This document shows, piece after piece, positions 14,864 through 21,325 of a DNA stretch of 21,325 bases (its first letter is position 1; every line of letters begins with the position of its first letter). This stretch comes from Alcaligenaceae bacterium UBA6179 (GTDB lineage: Bacteria; Pseudomonadota; Gammaproteobacteria; Burkholderiales; Burkholderiaceae_B), in contig DITR01000041.1 of the NCBI GenBank assembly GCA_002422175.1, positions 1-21,325 on the forward strand, read 5' to 3'. The notes below the pieces were generated by a model. It ran no database searches. It had not been told where the DNA came from and saw nothing but the letters and a program-made list of their open reading frames with translations. The position numbers were made by a program, and so were the translations under genes.

Positions 14864-16108
14864 TTAACCGTAAACCGGAAAAGCCTCGGTCAACGCATGA
14901 ACACGTGCACGCACCGCGTTGATATTGGCTTCATCATGCGGGTTATCTAAAACGTCAGCAATTAAATTTGCAGTTTGCTCTGATTCGGTTTCGTTGAAAC
15001 CACGTGTTGTCATAGCAGGCGTACCTAAACGTATACCACTGGTAACAAACGGCTTTTCAGGGTCATTAGGAATCGCATTTTTATTGACCGTAATATGGGC
15101 TAGACCCAGCGCTTCTTCAGCCACTTTACCGGTAATACCCTTGGCACGCAGATCAACCAACATGACGTGACTTTCAGTTCGCCCAGACACAATACGCAAG
15201 CCACGATTTACTAACGTTTGAGCCATGACTTGGGCGTTACGAACAACTTGGGCTGCATAGGCTTTAAATTCAGGCTGCAAGGCCTCTTTAAAAGCCACAG
15301 CTTTGCCTGCAATGACATGCATTAAAGGCCCACCCTGAATGCCAGGGAATATAGCCGAATTAATGATTTTTTCGTATTCAGGCTTCATCATGATGACGCC
15401 ACCACGTGGCCCACGTAATGATTTGTGGGTAGTCGATGTCACAAAGTCGGCATAAGGAACAGGGTTGGGGTAGGCGCCGCCGGCTATCAAACCTGAATAA
15501 TGGGCCGCATCAACTAAAAGCAGCGCACCGTTGTCATGGGCAATACGAGCAAAACGCTCGAAATCAATATGTAACGAATAGGCTGACGCACCCGCCACAA
15601 TTAATTTAGGCTTTTCTGCCTTAGCCAACGCTTCAATTTTGTCGTAATCAATGACTTCATTTGCATCTAGACCATACTGTAAAAATCGGTAAATCTTGCC
15701 TGATGCGTTAACTGATGCACCGTGCGTCAAGTGCCCACCATCAGCCAAGCTCATACCTAATACCGTATCGCCAGGTTTAAGCACGGCCAAGTAGACGGCT
15801 TGATTCGCTTGAGAACCTGAATTGGGTTGAACGTTGGCTGCCTCAGCGCCAAATAGCTCTTTTAGGCGATCAATAGCTAACTTTTCAACCACGTCAACAA
15901 ACTCACAACCACCGTAATAGCGCTTACCAGGGTAGCCTTCAGCATATTTGTTGGTCAGCTGTGACCCTTGCGCCTGCATGACTGCAGGGCTGGTGTAGTT
16001 TTCAGAAGCAATCAGCTCAATATGCTGTTCTTGGCGTTTGTCTTCTTGTTGTATGGCGCGCCATACATCGGGGTCAACACGGTCTAGCGTTAGGCTGGGA
16101 TCGAACAT
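14864..16108 (-). CDS. glyA: Serine hydroxymethyltransferase
   Basis: A 414-residue PLP enzyme converting serine and tetrahydrofolate to glycine and methylenetetrahydrofolate. The PLP lysine is Lys229 in STTHKSLRGPRGG, at the same number as in the E. coli enzyme. Also visible are ELIASENYTS (31-40), YAEGYPGKRYYGG, the PLP-stacking region GGHLTHG, and VDAAHYSG. Length is normal. It is first in a minus-strand operon with nrdR and ribD, and is separated from the upstream PEBP gene by a strong terminator. Confidence 0.98.
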   Translation of the reverse strand: MFDPSLTLDRVDPDVWRAIQQEDKRQEQHIELIASENYTSPAVMQAQGSQLTNKYAEGYPGKRYYGGCEFVDVVEKLAIDRLKELFGAEAANVQPNSGSQANQAVYLAVLKPGDTVLGMSLADGGHLTHGASVNASGKIYRFLQYGLDANEVIDYDKIEALAKAEKPKLIVAGASAYSLHIDFERFARIAHDNGALLLVDAAHYSGLIAGGAYPNPVPYADFVTSTTHKSLRGPRGGVIMMKPEYEKIINSAIFPGIQGGPLMHVIAGKAVAFKEALQPEFKAYAAQVVRNAQVMAQTLVNRGLRIVSGRTESHVMLVDLRAKGITGKVAEEALGLAHITVNKNAIPNDPEKPFVTSGIRLGTPAMTTRGFNETESEQTANLIADVLDNPHDEANINAVRARVHALTEAFPVYG

Positions 16109-16149
16109 AAATAATCTCGAAAAAGGTCAGTGGAGAGGGCCACACACAG

Positions 16150-16184
16150 AAAAAGATAAATGCCCATTTTGGTAGGGCATTTAT
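16150..16184 (-). terminator. Intrinsic terminator of the tyrS-PEBP transcription unit
   Basis: On the minus strand a 10-bp perfect stem, ATAAATGCCC paired with GGGCATTTAT, encloses a 9-nt loop and is followed by CTTTTT. It lies 20 bp after the PEBP stop codon and before glyA, so it separates the two minus-strand transcription units. Confidence 0.85.
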
Positions 16185-16203
16185 TGTAACGCCGCTTAAC
16201 GGC

Positions 16204-16845
16204 TTAACCGACCTGACGGGGTGCTAAATCTGGGTTGAGCGTATAAGTACCTGTAATCGTTGCTTGCGCCAACACATGACCTTGCATGGCAGCGAATGCC
16301 TCTGGGCCACCAAATTTGCCTTCAATGGGCAATTTAGCTACATCTAACGCATAAAGCGTAAAGACGTAACGATGCACAATGCTGTCATTCCAGGGGGGGC
16401 ATGGGCCGTCATAACCAAAGTACTCGCCGCGCATGTCATTGTCTTGTGCAAACCAATCAGTATAGTTATTAAGCCCTTGTCTGGTTTCATTAGGTGCTAG
16501 AGGCCCACCCTTACCGCGGGGTAAAACACCCATTGCCCACTCACCTTCACTGATTTCTCTTTGGCTAGCTGGTAAATCAACTAAAACCCAGTGAAAGAAG
16601 TCAACGCGAGGTAAATCAGCCGATACGGTGCAACCTTCTTGATTGACATCATCGCCGACGCTAGGCACATCAGGGTCGTGACAAATTAGGGCAAATGATT
16701 GGGTGCCAGGGGGCACATCGTCCCAGCTGAACTGGGGGTTTAAATTGTCTGACAGCGCGACATGTCGTTGTTCATCAATTTTGCCAAAAGCGTACTCTTT
16801 TGGAATAACGCCTTGGTCTACAAACGATAGGCTGGTTAATTTCAT
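16204..16845 (-). CDS. YbhB/YbcL-family (phosphatidylethanolamine-binding / Raf-kinase-inhibitor-like) protein
   Basis: A 213-residue member of the bacterial PEBP family. Family motifs are HDPDVP (56-61), FFHWVLVD (83-90), GYDGPCPPWND (144-154) and HRYVFTLYALD (158-168), which together form the anion-binding pocket. Most bacterial members have about 150-185 residues. The extra length here comes from loops at about 62-80 and 118-143. The molecular role of bacterial members is not established. There is no signal peptide, so it is probably cytoplasmic. A textbook AGGAGG precedes the ATG. It follows tyrS by 31 bp and ends before a terminator, so it is the second gene of a tyrS operon. Confidence 0.92.
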   Translation of the reverse strand: MKLTSLSFVDQGVIPKEYAFGKIDEQRHVALSDNLNPQFSWDDVPPGTQSFALICHDPDVPSVGDDVNQEGCTVSADLPRVDFFHWVLVDLPASQREISEGEWAMGVLPRGKGGPLAPNETRQGLNNYTDWFAQDNDMRGEYFGYDGPCPPWNDSIVHRYVFTLYALDVAKLPIEGKFGGPEAFAAMQGHVLAQATITGTYTLNPDLAPRQVG

Positions 16846-16876
16846 ATTGCCTCCTGGCTGCAGAGGTCTGCAGCAA

Positions 16877-18124
16877 TCAACTCACGGTAACACGAGCAAA
16901 TTTACGTTTGCCCACTTGAACCACATATTGCCCTCGCGCGAGCGCTAAGGCTTTGTCATCAACGCGTTGACCATCAACTTTAACGCCACCTTGTTCAATA
17001 TTACGTTGCGCCTCAGTGCCCGATGCAACCAGACCCACTTCGCGTAAAAGCTTAACCAAGCTTATGGCAATGCCATGACTGACAACCTGTACTTCGGGCA
17101 TATTTTCTGGCAACACCCCGTCACGAAACCGCGCTTCAAAATCAGCCAATGCTTGATCTGCCGCCGCCTGGTTGTGAAAACGTGCCACAATTTCTTGGGC
17201 TAACAGCACTTTGGCATCGCGAGGGTTTCGACCCGCATCAATTTCAGAGCGCAAGGCTTCAATGTCTATGATCTGCCTAAATGACAGCAACTCATAGTAT
17301 TTCCACATTAATGTGTCGGAAATAGACATGATTTTTCCGAACATTTCAGTCGACGATTCATCAACCCCAATATAATTGTTTTTTGACTTTGACATTTTAT
17401 CAACGCCATCTATACCCTCTAATAATGGCATAGTCAAAATACATTGAGGTGCTTGACCGTATTCTTTTTGTAACTCGCGCCCAACCAGCAAATTAAACTT
17501 TTGGTCAGTACCCCCTAGCTCAAGGTCAGACTTTAAAGCCACTGAGTCGTAACCCTGCATGAGGGGGTACAAAAACTCATGTACTGAAATCGGTATGCCT
17601 TTTTTAAAACGCTGGGTAAAGTCTTCACGTTCCATCATGCGGGCAACGGTGTAACGCGACGCCAACTGAATGATGCCACGAGCACCCAATGGGTCACACC
17701 ACTCTGAGTTGTAACGCACCTCAGTTTTATCGGGGCTTAATACTTTGCTTGCTTGTTCATAATAGGTTTGGGCGTTGAGCTTAATTTGCTCGGGCAGTAG
17801 GGGTGGCCGCGTGACATTACGCCCAGAGGGGTCACCTATCATGGCCGTAAAGTCACCAATTAGAAAAATGACCGTGTGACCCATGTCTTGAATCTGGCGC
17901 AATTTATTTAGCACCACCGTATGGCCCAAATGAATGTCAGGTGCTGTGGGGTCTAAACCCAATTTGATACGCAGGGGGGTGCCACTTGCCTCGCTACGCG
18001 CCAGCTTCTGGGCAAACTCAGTTTCAACCAGTAATTCGTCGCAACCGCGCTTAACGACCTCAAGGGCTTTTTTGACGCTGGCTGAAATCGGTAAAAGAGA
18101 AGGGGAAGCAGAGAGAGGGTTCAT
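16877..18124 (-). CDS. tyrS: Tyrosyl-tRNA synthetase
   Basis: A 415-residue class I aminoacyl-tRNA synthetase charging tRNA-Tyr. The HIGH-type motif is HLGH at 65-68 and the second signature is KMSKS at 243-247. The KMSKS form places it with the TyrZ-like branch rather than the E. coli TyrS form, which has KFGKT. A C-terminal S4 RNA-binding domain occupies about 345-412 (SLVKLLREVGLVASGTEAQR onward). Length is normal. It starts a minus-strand unit, divergent from the M23 peptidase gene. Confidence 0.97.
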   Translation of the reverse strand: MNPLSASPSLLPISASVKKALEVVKRGCDELLVETEFAQKLARSEASGTPLRIKLGLDPTAPDIHLGHTVVLNKLRQIQDMGHTVIFLIGDFTAMIGDPSGRNVTRPPLLPEQIKLNAQTYYEQASKVLSPDKTEVRYNSEWCDPLGARGIIQLASRYTVARMMEREDFTQRFKKGIPISVHEFLYPLMQGYDSVALKSDLELGGTDQKFNLLVGRELQKEYGQAPQCILTMPLLEGIDGVDKMSKSKNNYIGVDESSTEMFGKIMSISDTLMWKYYELLSFRQIIDIEALRSEIDAGRNPRDAKVLLAQEIVARFHNQAAADQALADFEARFRDGVLPENMPEVQVVSHGIAISLVKLLREVGLVASGTEAQRNIEQGGVKVDGQRVDDKALALARGQYVVQVGKRKFARVTVS

Positions 18125-18382
18125 TAGGGTTAACGCTAATAAAATGAGCTAAATATTCGAATAATTTGAGAAATTTTGTAAAAATTGGCCTTTAAAAGCG
18201 CTGTGGTTCGTACAAATACGTTAAGATCTAAAGCTTATCACCTAAAGCACTCAATTTCTGCAATCGGGCTTTCGGCCAGTTGCATTCTTGCTTGGGTTAC
18301 GCGTTTAGTGGTTTTTTGCTGCATGTTAATGCAAATAAGTGCTAACCGCTTTATTCAATCAATGCGTGAGGTTGTCCGAAAG
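18125..18382. promoter_or_regulatory. Divergent upstream region between tyrS and the M23 peptidase gene
   Basis: The first 60 bp are very AT-rich and should carry the tyrS promoter; on the minus strand a TTTACA element is visible there, but its -10 is unclear. The remainder stays open in the peptidase reading frame from a TTG at 18185. It is therefore either leader DNA or a longer N-terminus containing an extra hydrophobic stretch. Confidence 0.4.
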
Positions 18383-19780
18383 ATGCAAAAACGCTCAAAG
18401 CCTATTGCCAAGATTTCATTATCTATTTTAGTTGTTGGTTTATTTGCGGGTGCGGCCGCCATCGCAACCGTCAGCACAGAACAAAACGCCTTAGTGCAAC
18501 CCGTTCAAAAACTGGTTGTTGATGTTTTAACCCCCCCTATCAATTTTGCTCTGGCTCACGAATTTGTGAACGATGCAAGCAATTTGACTGACGTCAGTGA
18601 AAGTTACGACGCTATCGTACCTGCTCATGAAACCTACATTTCTGAAACTCGGGTTCGCTCTGGTGACACGCTGTCTTCAATTATGGCGCGCTTGTCTTTA
18701 AACGAGCCGGGTCTCATTGCTTTTATTTCACAAAATAAACAAGCGTTGTCGGCGCACAAACTTTACCCTGGTCGCAGCATTGTGGCGGCTCTTGATCACA
18801 ACGGCGGCATGTTGTGGGTGCGTTATTACCATACACCCGGTGAAGAGCAACAAGGTGTTACCGTTACGCGCTATTTAGAGATTGCAAAAGATGCAACCAA
18901 CGATTTTGAAGCGCGCGAAGCCAGTGAAACAGCTGAAACCCAGACCCAAGTTGCTGTCGGTACAATTGAATCTTCATTATTTGCTGCCACTGATTTAGCG
19001 GGTGTACCCGATGCCATCACGTCGCAAATGGCTGAAGTACTAGGCGGAAAAATCGATTTTCTACGCGATTTACGTCGCGGCGATCAGTTTAGAGTTATAT
19101 ACGAAACACGCACTCACCTTGGTCGCCCAGCTGGATCAGGTCGCGTTTTAGCGGTTGAGTTCGTAAATAAAGGCGTTCCCTTTACAGCCACTTGGTATAG
19201 CCACAACGGCCAGTCTGGCAGTTATTTTGACAAAAACGGTCAAAATATGCGGGGTACTTTTTTACGCAGCGCCATTAAATTCTCACGTGTAAGCTCAACT
19301 TTTGGCATGCGCAATCACCCCATTCATAAAGAATGGCGCCAGCACTCTGGTGTTGACTTTGCTGCCCCAACCGGCACCCCTATTATGGCCACAGCTGACG
19401 GCACTGTTGATTTTATTGGCTGGCAAAATGGTTATGGCAAAACCATTATCTTACGACATAACAATAAAGTCACAACCCTATTTGCGCATCAAAGTCGTTT
19501 TGCCCAAGGCTTAAAAAAAGGTGAGCGTGTCTCACAAGGTGACGTAATTGGTTATGTTGGCAGCACAGGATGGTCTACCGGCGCACATTTACACTATGAA
19601 ATGCGAGTAGCGGGCCGGCCAGTTAACCCCTTGTCAGCCTCATTGCCTTTAGCCGAACCTCTTAAAGGGTCAGAACAAGTTGCATTTCTTAAAGCAGCCA
19701 GTAGCCTTCATCTTCAACTCGAAAAGTTGGCCGCCTTACAAGAAGCAGTACCCGACCTAATGAATGTAGCCAGCCGTTAA
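18383..19780 (+). CDS. Membrane-anchored M23-family peptidoglycan endopeptidase
   Basis: A cell-wall hydrolase of the MepM/M23 family. From the ATG at 18383 it has 465 residues: a basic N-terminus, one transmembrane segment (about 10-30), a LysM/OapA-like domain (VRSGDTLSSIMARL near 88), and a C-terminal M23 domain. Zinc ligands are His321 and Asp325 in HSGVDF and His404 in HLHYE, with His402 also part of the site, so the peptidase should be active. The start is uncertain: the frame is open back to a TTG at 18185, with further ATGs at 18323 and 18362. I prefer 18383 because GAGG lies upstream and the product then has a normal single-anchor N-terminus. It is divergent from tyrS and precedes anmK by 70 bp, an arrangement typical of Burkholderiales. 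Confidence 0.9.
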   Translation: MQKRSKPIAKISLSILVVGLFAGAAAIATVSTEQNALVQPVQKLVVDVLTPPINFALAHEFVNDASNLTDVSESYDAIVPAHETYISETRVRSGDTLSSIMARLSLNEPGLIAFISQNKQALSAHKLYPGRSIVAALDHNGGMLWVRYYHTPGEEQQGVTVTRYLEIAKDATNDFEAREASETAETQTQVAVGTIESSLFAATDLAGVPDAITSQMAEVLGGKIDFLRDLRRGDQFRVIYETRTHLGRPAGSGRVLAVEFVNKGVPFTATWYSHNGQSGSYFDKNGQNMRGTFLRSAIKFSRVSSTFGMRNHPIHKEWRQHSGVDFAAPTGTPIMATADGTVDFIGWQNGYGKTIILRHNNKVTTLFAHQSRFAQGLKKGERVSQGDVIGYVGSTGWSTGAHLHYEMRVAGRPVNPLSASLPLAEPLKGSEQVAFLKAASSLHLQLEKLAALQEAVPDLMNVASR

Positions 19781-19850
19781 TTTTTAAATATGATGCAAGG
19801 CTGATCACTGTCGCACCGCATGACATCATTAAAAAGGCGGTTAAGTCAAC

Positions 19851-20966
19851 ATGTCTGATCAATTATTCATTGGCATCATGTCAGGCACCAGTTTAGATGG
19901 TGTTGATGCTGTTTTAATTGATTGCCAAAACCCTTCCGACATCAAGCTTTTGGGTCACGACGCGCAGCCCTTTCCAGCCGAAGTCAAAAATGCTTTATGG
20001 GCATTACAAACCTCATCAAATGATGAGCTCAATCGTATGTCTTTGGCGGGTGTTGCGCTGGCAAAAGTGTATGCGCAAACGGTCAAGGCTTTGCTCATTA
20101 AAACGGGTTATACACCCCAGCATATTCAAGCGATTGGCGCACATGGTCAAACTGTTCGGCATGCCCCAAACTTAGGCTACACCTGCCAGATCAACGCCCC
20201 TGCCACATTGGTCGAGTTGTCGGGCATTGCGGTCGTCAGTGACTTTAGAAGCCGCGACGTGGCCGCTGGGGGTCAAGGTGCCCCGCTTGTACCCGCATTT
20301 CACCAACATGTTTTTAGTACAAATACCTCGCGTGTGATTCTAAATTTAGGTGGCATTGCTAACCTCAGCATTCTAGAAGCGGGGCATACGCCTCGTGGCA
20401 GTGACACCGGGCCTGCCAATATGCTGATGGACAACTGGTCTGCGCTACACACAGGTCAATCTTTTGATCAGGGTGGTCAATGGGGTGCGCAGGGCCAAGC
20501 AAGTCAAGCCTTGTTGGCCTATTTAATCGATAGCGAGCCATGGTTTAAAAAGCCTTTTCCCAAATCAACGGGTCGTGATTTATTTAATCTGTCATGGTTA
20601 GAACAACGATTAACCGATTTCAAAAAGAACAGTTCATCTGTCGTTGAACCGATCGATGTGCAAGCCACGCTGCAATGCTTTACCGCCCGCACGATTGCCA
20701 TGGCGATTCAAAGCATGGGTGCACAAGCATGGCCTATATTTGTATGCGGTGGTGGTGCATTCAATGATGCACTGATGCATCAAATTTCCCATGAAACACA
20801 GGCAATGGTCAGCACAACTGATTCACTTGGCATCCCTGCACAACATGTTGAGGCAGCCGCTTTTGCATGGTTAGCCTGGGCACATGTACAACGTAAACCC
20901 GTCAGCGAACCCAAAGCAACAGGCGCCCTTGGCGCCCGTGTGCTTGGTGCGTATTGGCCCGTTTAA
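19851..20966 (+). CDS. anmK: Anhydro-N-acetylmuramic acid kinase
   Basis: A 371-residue kinase that hydrolyses and phosphorylates anhydro-MurNAc from peptidoglycan recycling to MurNAc-6-phosphate. The ATP-binding SGTSLDGVD is at 11-19, GAHGQTVRH at 97-104, and RVILNLGGIANLS at 161-173. DTGPANM at 185-191 contains Asp185, which aligns with the catalytic Asp. CGGGAFND lies near the C-terminus. Length is normal. It follows the wall peptidase gene, giving a cell-wall turnover pair, with AAAGGCGG upstream of the ATG. Confidence 0.96.
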   Translation: MSDQLFIGIMSGTSLDGVDAVLIDCQNPSDIKLLGHDAQPFPAEVKNALWALQTSSNDELNRMSLAGVALAKVYAQTVKALLIKTGYTPQHIQAIGAHGQTVRHAPNLGYTCQINAPATLVELSGIAVVSDFRSRDVAAGGQGAPLVPAFHQHVFSTNTSRVILNLGGIANLSILEAGHTPRGSDTGPANMLMDNWSALHTGQSFDQGGQWGAQGQASQALLAYLIDSEPWFKKPFPKSTGRDLFNLSWLEQRLTDFKKNSSSVVEPIDVQATLQCFTARTIAMAIQSMGAQAWPIFVCGGGAFNDALMHQISHETQAMVSTTDSLGIPAQHVEAAAFAWLAWAHVQRKPVSEPKATGALGARVLGAYWPV

Positions 20967-21062
20967 CGGGTCAGTTTGGAACTTAATTTAAGGTCTTTAT
21001 CTAGGGCTATGATGAATCGATTTAACTTTAAATCGGGTTCAGTTAAGCCAACCTACATGGAA

Positions 21063-21325
21063 TTAAACTGAAAAAGAAGAACCGCAACCGCATGTGGTTG
21101 AGGCGTTGGGGTTGCGAATAACAAATTGCGCGCCCTCTAAGTCTTCTTTGTAGTCAATTTCAGCGCCCACTAAGTACTGAAAGCTCATGGGGTCAACCAA
21201 CAGTTGGACGCCGTTTTTTTCGAGCGCGGTGTCGTCTTCGTTGATGTCTTCATCAAACGTAAAACCATACTGAAAACCCGAACAACCGCCTCCCTGCACA
21301 AACACGCGCAATTTCAGGTCAGGGT
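21063..21325 (-). CDS. erpA: Iron-sulfur cluster insertion protein ErpA (5' end beyond window)
   Basis: The visible C-terminal 87 residues read through the right edge without a stop, beginning PDLKLRVFVQGGGCSGFQYG. The A-type carrier signature is complete: one Cys in GGGCSGF and two in the C-terminal CGCGSSF. These ligate or transfer an Fe-S cluster to apoproteins. The wording of the conserved block fits ErpA better than IscA. The true start is outside the window. It is convergent with anmK. Confidence 0.93.
   Translation of the reverse strand, partial: PDLKLRVFVQGGGCSGFQYGFTFDEDINEDDTALEKNGVQLLVDPMSFQYLVGAEIDYKEDLEGAQFVIRNPNASTTCGCGSSFSV

Noticed and set aside
16857..16874. Inverted repeat GCTGCAGA/TCTGCAGC between tyrS and the PEBP gene
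   Set aside because: It has only a 2-base centre and no T run. It may be a small hairpin before the ribosome-binding site, but nothing supports a function.
20957..21035. Possible terminators between anmK and erpA (CCCGTT/AACGGG at the anmK stop; CGATTTAA/TTAAATCG near 21018-21035)
   Set aside because: The stems are short, or AT-rich with very small loops, and neither is followed by a convincing T run.

Overview
This 21.3 kb window looks like chromosomal DNA of a betaproteobacterium of the order Burkholderiales, probably an Alcaligenaceae-like lineage with moderate to low GC. The evidence is protein similarity as I recognise it and two conserved housekeeping blocks: glyA-nrdR-ribD-riboflavin synthase, and tyrS / M23 peptidase / anmK / erpA. 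Genus and species cannot be read from the sequence.

Layout. At the left edge is the 5' part of a tRNA-Ser(GGA) gene on the minus strand (1-84). Next is a minus-strand LysR regulator (149-1084), whose start codon lies inside a perfect 24-bp palindrome. Divergent from it is a plus-strand cluster from 1148 to 12387: molybdenum-hydroxylase large subunit, a DapA/NahE-superfamily lyase-like protein, the hydroxylase's 2Fe-2S and FAD subunits, a 3-hydroxyanthranilate 3,4-dioxygenase (cupin), a complete five-gene branched-chain-type ABC importer (binding protein, two permeases, two ATPases), and an L-aspartate-dehydrogenase-like oxidoreductase. From 12413 to 18124 everything is on the minus strand: riboflavin synthase, ribD, nrdR, glyA, a YbhB/PEBP protein and tyrS. 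From 18383 a membrane-anchored M23 peptidase and anmK run on the plus strand. A convergent erpA is cut by the right edge.

How the genes may work together. The 1148-12387 cluster has the make-up of a catabolic operon under a divergent LysR regulator: uptake by the importer, hydroxylation by the molybdenum enzyme, ring cleavage by the dioxygenase, and processing of products by the lyase and the NAD(P)-dependent dehydrogenase. I do not recognise this combination as a described pathway, and the substrate is unknown. The dioxygenase keeps its full set of catalytic residues, so 3-hydroxyanthranilate or a close analogue is the best anchor. The lyase has lost the recognisable DapA proton-relay residues but kept the Schiff-base lysine, so its reaction is probably not dihydrodipicolinate synthesis. 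This cluster is the most interesting part of the window; the rest is ordinary core genome.
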